DNA of 64,000 nucleotides, taken from Dipylidium caninum (Eukaryota > Platyhelminthes > Cestoda > Cyclophyllidea > Dipylidiidae). The notes under the pieces are model-generated. The model was given only the letters and a program-made list of their open reading frames with translations. It was not told the DNA's origin and ran no database searches. The DNA is taken from contig QEYB01000926.1 of NCBI GenBank assembly GCA_017562135.1, positions 916,127 to 980,126 on the forward strand, in the 5' to 3' direction. Below are positions 23,612-34,753 of the stretch, in pieces; the stretch's first letter is position 1, and each line of letters starts with the position of its first letter. Position numbers and translations under genes: made by a program.

Positions 23612-26600
23612 CTATGGAAATGAAACAAAGTTCCTAGTCTTCCGGAACGTCTCACATTGCTAAGCTGAGTATGTGGTAACGCCTATCCGCCGATTTAAAA
23701 GGCTGTCTACAGTTTTGTGCTTCTGCCGTAGCGGTTGGAGAATGGCCCACGAACGAACGTGACCTCTCGGATAACGATACTTGGAGGAATCTATTTACAC
23801 CACTATCCATGTATGCGGTATTTTCCTGTACAGTTTTGCCCATGAGTACATTGTACCACCTTTACTGATGAAACAAAGCGCTGTGCATCCCATATAACAC
23901 TCTACAAATGAACCTTGCCCTGAGTAATTTGCTTTGCTGAAAGAGCGGTGTGGGGAAACCTGAATGCTTCTCTCCTCTATGTTTTAAATTATTTAAGTGG
24001 CATTTCCCCACATTTTAACATTTATTAGGAAGGAAAGCATTTTTTGGAAAGAGACCGTTAGAATGAATAGTTGAAAGAGTAATAATCTAGAAGTTGCTCA
24101 AACTGACATTTACGAGTGAAATTGCTACAGCCTCGTAGGCAGATAATCGCAGCCCCTCCATCCAACAGCAACTGCCGTATTAATGGATCATTCAGTAGTC
24201 TTTAACTGTTCACGTGTTATCAGTTGGTCTTAGTACCACACCAAGAGCTATCAGAGAACCTAGAATAAGCTAAGAGACAAAACATGTAGAAGTAAAACTT
24301 CTCCGAAGCCGTACGATAGGTGATCAAAAAAGTCCAAATAGTGGTGTTGAAGATTTCGAACCATCAATAGCCATGTGACCATAACTCGGACTGAATATGA
24401 ATCTTGTGTGCATGTACCTCCCCTCTGCCCATAGCACGCACTTATGGAGTCATTCTAACTTAGTTTGAAGTAAGTCTGCCCATAAAAATTGTGTGCCTCA
24501 TTAAGCAAAAAAAATAGAAGGTGGTTGAACGAACGCCATATGGGTGATGAGTTTTAAATAGAATAGAGAAGAGGAAGAGGTGGTAGTGATGATTAGAGAA
24601 CTGATGTTTGCATGCTTTCCTAGATTTTAATTTTAACGCCCAACTATCGACACAGACACTACGAAGCAATACTACCGTCCAAATTACTATTACTACTGCT
24701 TGTCCCTATCCTTCCAGGTCTAACCGAAAATTTTGATCACTTTTGAGAAAGAATGAATAAGTGAAAGAGATGGATACGAAGTACTTGAGTGATAATTTGT
24801 ATAGCGGGGTTCTCGAACTGTATCCATACGAAGGCAACCAATTTTCAGCCACACTGCATAGATAGGATTATTATTGACTGTAGCATCTCTTGATGAGACC
24901 AAGCAATATTTATGCATGTGATATGAAATAAAGTTTGTGCACTGTAGTACGAAAAACGTGTTTTTAATTTTTCATTTAATTAAATTTACTGAGGTTTTTA
25001 CTCATTCTACACTATCCAACCCGAAGCATTGTTTGACTGGATTTACTAAACTTGCGCGCCAAGGAGGACATTTCCGAAACGACACATAAAACACGCTTAG
25101 CATTTTGCCCTAAATTCTACGCAATCCGGCGACAGCGACGTATCATTTCCAAAGTCTCGATTAAGGTTTCACCAAATAGGAGAAAGGGGCTGTTGTACAG
25201 TAGCACCTTCTGGCGCATTAAAACAAAACCCAAGGTAAGTACAGCGGTGATCCGGCTATTATTATTCCGTATATTTCGGCAATGATGTTCCCTGCGAGAT
25301 CTATGCTATTTATAGAGGGCCTAAAAGCAAAGTTCATTTTTACAGGTGATATTGGAAAAAGCTCAAACTAGAATGGCTCCTGTGACGTAGCATTCCCATG
25401 TGCATTTAGGTCAATTTGAAACCAATTGTTTCTGCGTAATTATTAACATGGGCGTCAAGGGGCCTAATACACAACAGTAATGTCAAAATGTGAAATTTCC
25501 CTATTTTTTCATAAAAACTGAACTAGCGGCGGTAATGAACCCCAATATAGCATAATAAGTGTTAGAAGGGTATGGTTTGCCTACATTTGCAAAGGGCATT
25601 GAATGCTCCCTTGGTGACACATCCACTTCGAAGCTGACGGAGAGGTGGCGAACAAAAGAAAGTTACATTTAAAAGAATCCAACTATGGTTAAGAAGTTTA
25701 TTCCTCCCAACACATCCTCAATGAAAACAGAGTCAAGTGAATTAGGAAGGAAGCAGGTTAAATTAACTGGATAGAAAGGTATCGAAGAATTAAGCTTGCA
25801 AATATTACATGTTCGAGTCTGCAGGATAGAGGGCAAAAGCATTACAGAAGGGTACGTCGAGCCTTTCACAAAAAAAGATTCCCGTAACTACGACTGGGTA
25901 TATTATATTTAACTTCAAGTGTCGCTTGTAGCAATTCGCAGCTCAACATTGGACCAGGAATTTAATTTTGAATGTAGCAAAATCAGCCATGTCCATTAGA
26001 AGTAATACTGGAGATGATATCGACGTCAAGACTATATAGAAATGCGTATTAATTTTTAGGAGAATGGAAATACCGGTTGCAACATTAACATACTGAGCAC
26101 TTTGGCCTCTTTCGTAGGATATAATGAACTATTTATGCGTTGATCGAAAAATCTCATTTAAAGAGTGGATCCTCTGCCAAAAGGTATAAGGTTATTCATG
26201 GAGCAAGGACTTAGTGTTTGCCTGTATGACTTGAGAAACGCAAAAATCTCCATTTATTGTGGCACCTTTACTATTAGCCATTACTCGGATTACAATCTCT
26301 AGCACCTATTGATAGTTTCGTTTATATTTCCGGGCTATCGAGGAATTCATCAAGTTGTAATAATCGGAGGAGGTATGATCCAGCATCCACTTCAAAACCG
26401 TTCCAGCTAAGAGTTTTAAGTATTCTAATAATCATCACTCTAAAATATGGCAAACGTTTTCATATCATTTTGCAACCAAGTAAATAATATCATAGAACAC
26501 CATATCAATACAACATTGTAACAAAGGAACGTACCGCAAATGGTGTCATAAAATGAAAATCGCCAAAACATCATGCCAATTATTGGCTGTATTCGAGTTC

Positions 26601-26712
26601 TCTTTACAAACCGCATTTTTGAAAGAGTTTATATTCACTCTTAATGAGGCAAAAGGGAGCGCTTTTGGTTAACCAATCGGCGGTAAGCTCTGTCATCAAC
26701 GCCGTCTTGTAA
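23612..26712. other. AT-rich spacer without a recognisable gene
   Basis: Nothing identifiable. It may hold 5' exons of the 23.2-kb gene and the PSMB7 promoter. Open frames are short on both strands. Confidence 0.35.
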
Positions 26713-27910
26713 ATGAATCTTAGACTGATTGATACGCCACAAGGAGGATTTGTTTACGATAATTACCGAAGGTACCTTAACTCTTTGCTTTTTACCTTAT
26801 AGAAATGAGCTTCTTAGCAAAGTTTTAGACCTTCCTTTCAAAGCAACTAAAACCGGAACCACGTTAGCGGGAGTCATATTCGATGTATGTTGGCTACCGT
26901 CTTTTCTTATAGTTTAGGAAGGAATAGTGCTTGGCGCAGACACGAGATCAACGGAAGGCTCCATTGTAGCAGAAAAATCCTGTGAAAAAATTCACTTTAT
27001 CGCAGAAAATATATAGTAGTTAACACTTAGACTAACAATTTCTTATCAGTTGTTGCGGCGCAGGTACTGCAGCAGACACCCAGCAGGTCACGCGTATGGC
27101 TGCTTCTCAAATTGAGCTTCACAGACTGAATACTGGTCGCAAACCTCGTGTCATCACCGCCCTACGACTTCTTAAACAGCACTTATTTAAATACCAGGTT
27201 AGTCCCCATCCTGCCGTGCTCATCTATTCCAGGGTTATATTGGCGCTGCATGTATTTTGGGGGGTGTGGACAACTTCGGATTTCACCTTTACGGTATCCA
27301 TCCCCACGGGTCAAGCGGCAAACTTCCCTACATGACCATGGGCAGTGGGTGCCTAGCCTCATTGTCTGTCCTTGAGAGTGGCTACCGGCCGAATATGAAG
27401 GTACTTGCGATATCTTACTCCCCATAATTGATGTTTTTCTGGTACTTCGCCCTTTACAACACGCTTATTAACGAATGTTATCTTGAGCAAATTTGAAGTC
27501 GAAAAATGGTATACTTTAAGTGGACCTCAGTGTTATTCAATTTTTTTTCTCGTTAGAGAGAAGAAGCGGTGGATTTGGTGAAAGAAGCTATCCTCGCAGG
27601 TGTTTTCAATGACTTGTACTCGGGAACCGGCGTGGATCTTTGCGTAATTACTAACAAGGGTTCAGAATTCCTTCGGCAATACTACGTGGCTAGCGAAAAG
27701 GGTGTTCGGTGGGTTCATTTCAACGCTCACATGAAAGGCATTTTACTGTTTAATGGGGCAACATAAAACTCCACTTTTAGCGCAAGGAGCTACGCGCCCA
27801 AGCTCGGAACCACTAAGTTACTAAAATCTGAGGTCAAGAGAATCGAATACGAGGTTGTTTCGACTCGAGTTATCAGAGACATGGCGGTGGGAGAACCTAT
27901 GGTCATGTAA
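26713..27910 (+). CDS. PSMB7: Proteasome subunit beta type-7 (beta-2, trypsin-like)
   Basis: Seven coding exons: 26713-26771, 26803-26884, 26918-27015, 27050-27197, 27233-27400, 27557-27708 and 27781-27910. They give 278 residues (human PSMB7 has 277). Introns are 31, 33, 34, 35, 156 and 72 bp, all GT-AG, and the phase is kept throughout. The propeptide ([14 protein letters not shown]) ends at KTG/TTLAG, so Thr39 becomes the N-terminal nucleophile Thr1. Asp17 (GADTR, residue 55) and Lys33 (CEKIH, residue 71) are present. [24 protein letters not shown] and LCVITNK follow as in the family, and the C-terminal arm wraps onto beta-3 in known structures. It is part of the 20S core and cleaves after basic residues. 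It is convergent with the oxidoreductase gene; 95 bp separate the stop codons. Confidence 0.96.
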
Positions 27911-28005
27911 ATTCTCTTTCTGACGCTACCGTTGTTCGTCGTTCTTGTTGACATCGACAACATCATTCTCCAGGTTTTTTGAGCTTTAATGTAATGTATC
28001 TATTT

Positions 28006-29497
28006 TTAAAAATCCAATTTTATGGGTTTAAAACTCAAGGGCCTTCCTAACTTGAAGGATTCTTCGCATAGATGCGCCAAGTGTGAGATATTCACAACAT
28101 CACATGCGGTGATGTCAGCTTGTTTTCCACCTAGAATTATAGAAGTGATCATAGTCCTCAAGAAGGAAGTACGTACTTTGGATGGCTTCTACGAAGCATT
28201 CCAGAGATTTGACATAGCTTTCGTAATAGCGCTGGGGAAAGGAGTCCTTTATGAGCGCTGACTTAGTACTTTCTGGGGCGTTGATAATAATGCCAGGAGC
28301 TTGTTGGTTATCTGAACGAATCATTGCATTATCCGTTAAGATCTCGACACGCTGATCATAGCTGAAGGAGATTTGTAAAATTCCAGGTAAACAAACCCGT
28401 AACAGCCATGTCGCGAAATGTCAATTAAGCCAATTGTACCGGGGTGGGTTGGTGAGAGTGGGGGAAAGTTGAGTACAATTACGGCTGTATCAACGTCCTC
28501 CAACTCTCTAATTGCCTCCGAGTGCACAGAAGCCGACGCAAATACACGCTCTGGCATGGCATCCAACAACCAGCATATCATGTCTAGGTCATGCGAGGCA
28601 CAATCATGGAAGAAACCCCCTAATGAAAAGGGAATTAGGGAAGAAGAATTCAGACCTGAATCACGGAGAAAATCGATCGGGGGGCAAGGATGATCGCGAC
28701 TACATGTCTTCAACAAGTGCACGTTGCCAAAATCGCCGCACCGAAGAGAAGCATATAGTTCTCGGACTTGAGGGTCGTACCGTCTTTGAAAGAGAAAAAG
28801 AGCATCAACCAAAATAAAGGTGAATAGGGGTTTCTAAACGTTTTAGACTCGCTGTACGTTGTGCACAAAGAAACCTTTACATCTGGAAGTTTTGCTCGTG
28901 ACAAAAATAGATCGAGACTTAGCCGAAAATACCTGTTAAAAGAACAGTGTAATGGTATCTTCTTGTCGAAAGCTATGCGGTATAAGGCTTCAGTTTGTTT
29001 CGCGTCGAGGCTGACGGGTTTTTCGCAAAACACGGATTTACCTGGACAAGATTGGATTGATTAATGTATTGGAATAGTAGGGTCGAGATGAATGTAAAAA
29101 ACGGGCAGAGGGGAGGGCTGTTACCGCTTTCTAGAGCTCGCTTTATTATAGAGTAGTGGGTGCCAGTAGTAGAACATACGAAGACTGCGGACACCGAGTT
29201 GTGGTCAAACACCACGTCTAGTGCTCTGTCATCAGACGATTTGATGTACTGGATATCACCTAGGTGTGAGGATATTGTAGACCTGAATTCATCGATAGCT
29301 TCTCGTCTCGGTTCTATTACGAAACTACAGAATTTGAATTAATTATGTTAGAACTGAGGGGAAGGAGAAGCGACGAGCGTGCCGCGAAAATATTGATAAG
29401 GGGGCATTTACATCAGATGACAATTTGGGTTAGCCAAAATATTCTTGGCGTGAATTTTCCCAGCGCGTCCAAGGCCAAAAAGTGCGATTCCTATCAT
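28006..29497 (-). CDS. Gfo/Idh/MocA oxidoreductase, inositol 2-dehydrogenase-like
   Basis: Seven exons on the minus strand: 29497-29412, 29324-29125, 29041-28933, 28783-28656, 28619-28397, 28361-28177 and 28130-28006. They give 351 residues from ATG to TAA. Introns are 87, 83, 149, 36, 35 and 46 bp. The N-terminal Rossmann fold has GLGRAGKIH (GxGxxG, residues 8-13). The family motif CEKP is at 101-104 with the catalytic-type Lys103. The C-terminal sheet domain carries GGFFHDCASHDLD (175-187) with Asp180 and His184 at active-site positions. The end, ADITACDVVNISHLAHLCEE, is typical of IolG-like members. Expected activity is NAD(P)-dependent oxidation of inositol or a related sugar alcohol in the cytosol; the true substrate cannot be told. 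Residues 217-226 (PPLSPTHPG region) look like a small loop insertion. The gene is divergent from cyclin T. Confidence 0.9.
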
Positions 29498-30166
29498 TTA
29501 CGTCGACAGTTGACCTGCAACAGGTTGTTAGGAGCGGAATAGTTAACATTAGTGGCACAAAGAGACAGCAGTCAATTTAAAAACACATGGAACGAAGCAT
29601 ACGTGCAAATTCAGCAAACTGATAAATTAATGTCCGAACATCTATTGACACGACTAGGTCATCCTGCTGAGTTGTCAGCTAAATGTAAAAAACTATTGAG
29701 CATCATTTAAATGAGCAAAAATGTCCCGCAATTCCTTGCATTATTAGCCTCATGGTAATAGCGGCCGTTAGACAAATGGAAGCAAGCAAAGTTGCGACGC
29801 ATCATATGAAAGAAAAAAAGCTGCAGATCAAAGGGAAGACAATAAAATCGCCAGAAAGAAGTTCGGAAGTTACGCCTCGATACTTTTAAGAATTTTTATA
29901 GTTTATGGGGCTAACAGTCTCCCCGTGCTTCAAGAACAATGGTTTTAAAAGAAGCCTCGGTTTGCGTTTTCGCAATCAAAATTGTGCGCAGCATATCAAT
30001 AAGGACTTGAAGATATCCGAGGGTAGATGGTTTTTCATCAAAGTTTACGGCGTTAAGCCCGCTGCCACCGTCCAAATAGTTTTTTAGAAAACATCGACTT
30101 GCTTCTTTACCAATTGTGGCATTGTCTGCGTTGCTTACCCTTTATTGTATTTGTTTGAATTTGTAG
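29498..30166. other. Divergent promoter region between the oxidoreductase and cyclin T
   Basis: This region should contain both promoters and the first exon(s) of cyclin T. An open stretch with GRWFF at about 30025-30040 faintly recalls the start of a cyclin box, but no donor with the right phase joins it to 30167, so I leave it out. Confidence 0.4.
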
Positions 30167-31679
30167 GTTTTGAACCACCCCTTGGAGCCTTCCCTGAAGC
30201 CACAGTTGCACTCATGATGGAGGTTTGGCGTGGGGCCCTTGACTTGTCAAGGCGGCAGCAGTGTGCTTGTTTGATCCAAGAAATAGGCTCGCGTTTATCA
30301 ACGTGAGTGTTGTATTTTAATTACTTCTTCCAGAACGCAGGTGGTTATCAATGCTGCCCTTTGCTATATGCACTACTTTTATGAGGTCTTTTCCCCAGAA
30401 ATGATCAAACCTGTGATGGTTTCCATCGCTTCTCTGTATCTCGCATGTAAAACAGAAGATTTTTCCCGGAGGTTGTCTTTATTGATATCTGCGGCCTACG
30501 GGGTTTTTAAAAAGGAAGTACCTCATGAATATTCACCTACGTTTCGGCGTATTGTCCAAAATATTCACGCCCTCGAAGGAACCATTCTGATGGTTGTCGG
30601 CTTCCAAAAAATGGATGTCAAGCACCCTCACGTTATTCTTATCAATGTTCTCCGACAAAACGACTTCCCTAAGCACGTTTCTCACACCAGTTACTTTGTG
30701 TGCACTCATATCCTTCACTTCACAACACTTCTCTTGCGGCATTCCATGGAAGCTATTGCCGCCACCAGTTTGTACGTGGCTGCCAAATGGAATAACTATG
30801 ATATCAAATCTGAAGATGGGAAATGGTATCAATTGTTCTCACCGGATCTCACACAGGAAGAAATTATAAGGATGGCCGACGAGTTTACACAGGCTTTCCA
30901 CACTTGTGATGTTAAAATCAAAAATCAAGTCAAAAATACGCTAAAAATGAATTTCACTCGTCATCACGCCCGTGAAGATCCTTCACTTCATGGAAGGAGG
31001 ATAAGCGAAGCACCAAGGGTTAGCTCGATCTCTTGATTATTGACACTGAATTGTCATGTCAACGTTTAATATGACATCCTTACCTTTGTAGGCGTACAAT
31101 CGGTCTGAGAAGCGTCCATTTGAACCTCAGTCAACGTCTCAGCATCAACATGCTATAAAAGACATCTTTCCTCCTAACAGTGGTGCTTATCCTAGTAACC
31201 AACAACAATCAGCAGCCGCCAACGGAGCTGGGCACGAAGATTCTCGAACTCGAACCAAAATACCGCGTGTTTGTTCTCCAAAGTCTCAGCCACCGCCCCA
31301 TATTCACAACCAGAGTACTTTCCATCTTCCTGCCCACCCAGATTCTGCCTCTGCATTCAAGGTCAGTTGCAAGTTGTTACTTGTGGAAGTACTGTAGTCA
31401 GATTTTGTGCGTGATTTTGCGATTTTAAATAACCATAGTAGAGTTACTCGATGGATGCATATTGTTCTCATTTTGTCAAATGAGGTTGTGCTGATCATGG
31501 GTTGATACCGATTTAAGACACAAACGCTATTCTTGAGCGATGCAACAAAATTTTTGGTTTTTCAGCGAGACATAGTTCAAAGTCATCCTGACAGCGTCGG
31601 AGCCTCATTCTCTGCTGTTTCCTCTTCCCGCTCATCGACGACATCTGTTGCGAAGAATGACCTTTCTAGCATCTTCTAA
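30167..31679 (+). CDS. Cyclin T, subunit of P-TEFb (5' end missing)
   Basis: Four exons: 30167-30302, 30334-31018, 31092-31361 and 31566-31679, with introns of 31, 73 and 204 bp. They give 400 residues to TAA; the exon with the true start is not identified (first in-frame ATG here is 30214). Cyclin box 1 reads SRRQQCACLIQEIGSRL, then INAALCYMHYFY and SLYLACKTEDFSRRL. The next helices run HALEGTILMVVGFQKMDVKH and box 2 has TSYFVCTHILHFTTL and AATSLYVAAKWNNYDI, all lining up with cyclin T. The remaining 170 residues are Ser/Gln/His-rich and low complexity, as in cyclin T tails. Role by family: activates CDK9, which phosphorylates the RNA polymerase II C-terminal domain and pause factors in the nucleus. 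Cyclin K is the main alternative; the box spacing fits T better. Confidence 0.88.
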
Positions 31680-31690
31680 ATTGCTCCTTT

Positions 31691-31707
31691 GTATATATAT
31701 ATATATG
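31691..31707. repeat. (TA)n microsatellite
   Basis: Short TA array just after the cyclin T stop, within its probable 3' UTR. Confidence 0.9.
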
Positions 31708-33256
31708 TAGACAAGTACGATTTGCGTACTTCTGCTTCTGTTCTTGGAGACTAGGCTTTCCCGATTCTATAATCATCCGGATAATGTGGTGCTGAAGCTG
31801 TACAAAAACTTAAATTATACTTATGCCACTGCGTTTCCCTCTTGTTTTCGGGTTGCTTAACGAGAACCGGGTCTAGAAGGCGTGAGTTTAACCTGCCATA
31901 AGGGCGGTTAACCAGGATTGGGGAGGCCATTTCGGTGGTTGACGTGACTTGTTTCGCGGCATTGCGAGTTGACTTTTATACTAGTACTACGACGACTCGT
32001 TCGCCCCGAGTAAACATATGTTACGCGATTAAAAACGTGCGGCGAAATCAGAAATTAAGTGCAAGAGAAGCAGGACATACCAGCTTGTCCAATTTAATTA
32101 AAGATAGCCTCTTCGTAACGCGGATGATAATGGCGCGTGGCTTGCCTTCCTTTCGAAAAGTGGTGACGATAATGTAAGGCTATATCCCTTTGAAATTTGG
32201 TATGAGTATTGTTGGAAGGGATTCGAGTCTGCGCAATTTTGAATCTATGCTAACGTAGTAACTACCGGACATGGTTTATCGTCCTTTTTCTAAACAATGC
32301 TTTTGACAGGAAGTTAATGTGTGGTGTGTAGTGACAACAGTACCAAACAGATTCACCTAATTTGCAAACCCAAAACCTAACAATGGAAATTAAGCAGCAC
32401 ACAAGGAGAGCAGTTAAAATTCACTTGTAGGGGAATTTAAGTGTAGAGATTAAGTAACCATTAGCGATGCAAATTCAGTTGGTTTTACGTGACCTCCGAA
32501 GGAGGGTCTATGTATTGCTTATAAAAATGGAAGCAACCAAATTAATTTGATTGTTGGGTCTAATTATGCACTCACACATACAAACCTATATCATCGTCTG
32601 CAATTGATAGATTTTAGAATCACGGCAAGTCGAGATGAAGTAGATGGCTGCGATTGGGTTTGTTTGTGGTAACACATTAAGAATTTGACTAAAGATGGGT
32701 GGATTTGATTTAAGTTTGGTCAATTGTATGATATTCCTTTAGTCTAATTTTCCGTTGAGTGTCTTCCTAACACATCAGTGCACATATTCCATACGGTGCT
32801 GTAGTAGTGATGCTTGATACAGAATTAAGAACCCAGCCATTTGTTTCAAGGTATTTTGAAATTCATTCTTTGTTGGGTTAACTCACTGCTTTCCGGTACG
32901 ATTTCAAGAATGCAAGATTTGTTCGTCGCGCTTTCTTAGCATCTGTTCTGACAAGTTAACTGCGCGGTTTTTGAAGCTGCAACAATTTCACTCGTTGAGG
33001 AAGGAAATTTCTTCACTATTATATAATATAATGTTATCAATTCTTAAGTAATCTATCACGATCTGCTTCATAGTGATCAATGAATTATAGTATAGTATAA
33101 GTCTCTTAGTTTGCGTGATTTGAAAAATTTAGCTTAATGTCGTTTCCTCTTCACTTTCAGCCGAATTGCTTTGGATGTACGAGACTATTGATAGGCTACC
33201 ATTTGTCCTGTCTATTTTTGTGGATTTTATCTGCCCCCGGTCTGCTCTTCGTGGTA
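31708..33256. other. Spacer between cyclin T and the FAR1-like gene
   Basis: No gene recognised. A good acceptor (TTTCACTTTCAG, ending at 33162) with open frame after it suggests a 5' exon or a trans-splice acceptor for the next gene. Confidence 0.4.
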
Positions 33257-34426
33257 ATGTCTGGTGCAAGCGCATTGCCTCAGATCACCAAGTTCCAAAT
33301 GTTTTCAAACATATATGAATTGAAGATTTTTATGCACAATTTGCAGATTGTAAGAATTGTTTGCATCTGATTTAATCGCTTGAATGTAGGCTACTGGCAC
33401 GAAGTACAAAATTGAAAAAGTGGATTACTTCACCCGTTATACCGCACAGTACGATCGCTTCATGTACAAAAAAGTCATATACAGGTGTTGCGGCGTTTCG
33501 CCGAAGTGAGTTTTTTTCTGGCTTTAACTTGTTATTAGAGACCCTTGTTTCTCCTTTGTAGTAGTCGAAACCAATGGCAATTTCCTTCAAATAGTGGACT
33601 GTAATTCAAAGCATACACATGACGGACAGGCGGTCCCTAGAGTACTCCCTTCCGTTACCTTTGTTGGTGGTACTTGGTTGGATACACTAAGCATTTCTTC
33701 TGCAGTTGCAGCTCTTGACCCTGACCCCGAATTCACTATTGCTTTTAAAAACCTTTTTGATGGCGTTTCATTCCGTTCATTTGAGGAACTTCAAGAACAA
33801 TTCATCCGTTTTTATGAGGTATGAGCTGTAAAAACTGAATGGCAATGGTTAGGTAACCGGCGCATGTTATATTCGTCGACACACAACAAAACTGCCCCAT
33901 AATCATTGTGATCGCGGGACGTGTGTTTATCGTCGTCTCACATTGGAATGCAAACATTCCGGCACTTTTAAAAGCCGTTCGATCCATGGTCTATCTCGAA
34001 AGTAGTTCTCATTCCTTATAGCCTTTATTTAGGTCGAAAATGATAAACTGTCCGTCGCGAATCAATTTTATTTATGCAAACGGAGTTTTAAAAATTCTCA
34101 ACTACAACCTACGTCACAATCATCTTCTGTCTCCGGTCGCGATTCCTAGACATGAGCCTCCTAAAACCTCGAAACGACGTTTTCACCTACGGCATTCAGG
34201 CAGTAACCCTGTTAATTCATTGATGCCCCATTTAAATGTAGATAAGTCCGAGGAGAATACTTCACTTACTTCGACATCGAATAAACTGCGGTACTCGGGA
34301 CAGACACTAGTTACAGGCCATTCGGCTCAAGTGGACCCTTTTTTGGGAGTTTCTCCCGATTTGCCGGTGCATTCGAGCAAACTCCGTCAACTTATGTCAG
34401 AAATGAAAAATTCACCCTTACGTTGA
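33257..34426 (+). CDS. Two-module FAR1/FLYWCH-like (WRKY-GCM1 superfamily) zinc protein without transposase
   Basis: Five exons: 33257-33349, 33390-33505, 33539-33818, 33853-34001 and 34033-34426. They give 343 residues. Introns are 40, 33, 34 and 31 bp. Two related modules are visible. Module 1 (about 14-100) has an N-terminal helix with SNIYELKIFMHNL, then GTKYKI, MYKKVIYRC (Cys64), PCFSF (Cys73) and CNSKHTHD (His95, His97). Module 2 (about 144-245) has SFRSFEELQEQFI, TGACYIRR, RLTLECKHSG (Cys196), MINCPSRI (Cys219) and NYNLRHNHLL (His241, His243). This CCHH layout is that of FAR1/MULE-type DNA-binding domains. The last 95 residues are Ser-rich and unstructured. No DDE catalytic core, SWIM finger or terminal repeats are seen, so it looks like a host gene derived from a MULE-type element. 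The start is the first good ATG after 33162; an N-terminal extension is possible. Function is unknown; DNA binding is inferred. Confidence 0.8.
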
Positions 34427-34753
34427 TGGATTTTACTCGTCATCCGCTTCAAAATCATGTACAAATCGTCGTTCTCTATTCCTCCTTGTAAGAATTCCAC
34501 CACCGCTTTATTGTCCATATTTCCTGTGAAATAGTAACTAACTGGTTTAACTAAATAAGAAGTCCAGGCTTTTCTGACCAATTCCGCTTAGTGCCCCGGC
34601 CCCCCTTTGTATTTTATCAGAAATTCTGCAACAAAATTAGTTTTTCACTTGTCCCACCCATGTCCAATACTGCAATTTTAGCTCCCAATGGGGTGGTGGT
34701 TTTTATTGGTTCGCTGTTGCCAACGTTTATAGAAGCTTAGAACGGTGCTGTAG

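Noticed and set aside
27709..27766. Continuation of the PSMB7 frame past 27708 to a stop at 27766
   Set aside because: The family C-terminus is in another frame after 27780; a 72-bp GT-AG intron restores it exactly, so this is intron read-through.
28620..28655. In-frame 12-residue insertion in the oxidoreductase
   Set aside because: It is a 36-bp GT-AG intron with an open frame; removing it restores the conserved DSGGFFHD motif.
30533..30869. Frames overlapping cyclin T on both strands
   Set aside because: Shadows of the cyclin-box exon, which has clear family motifs in its own frame.
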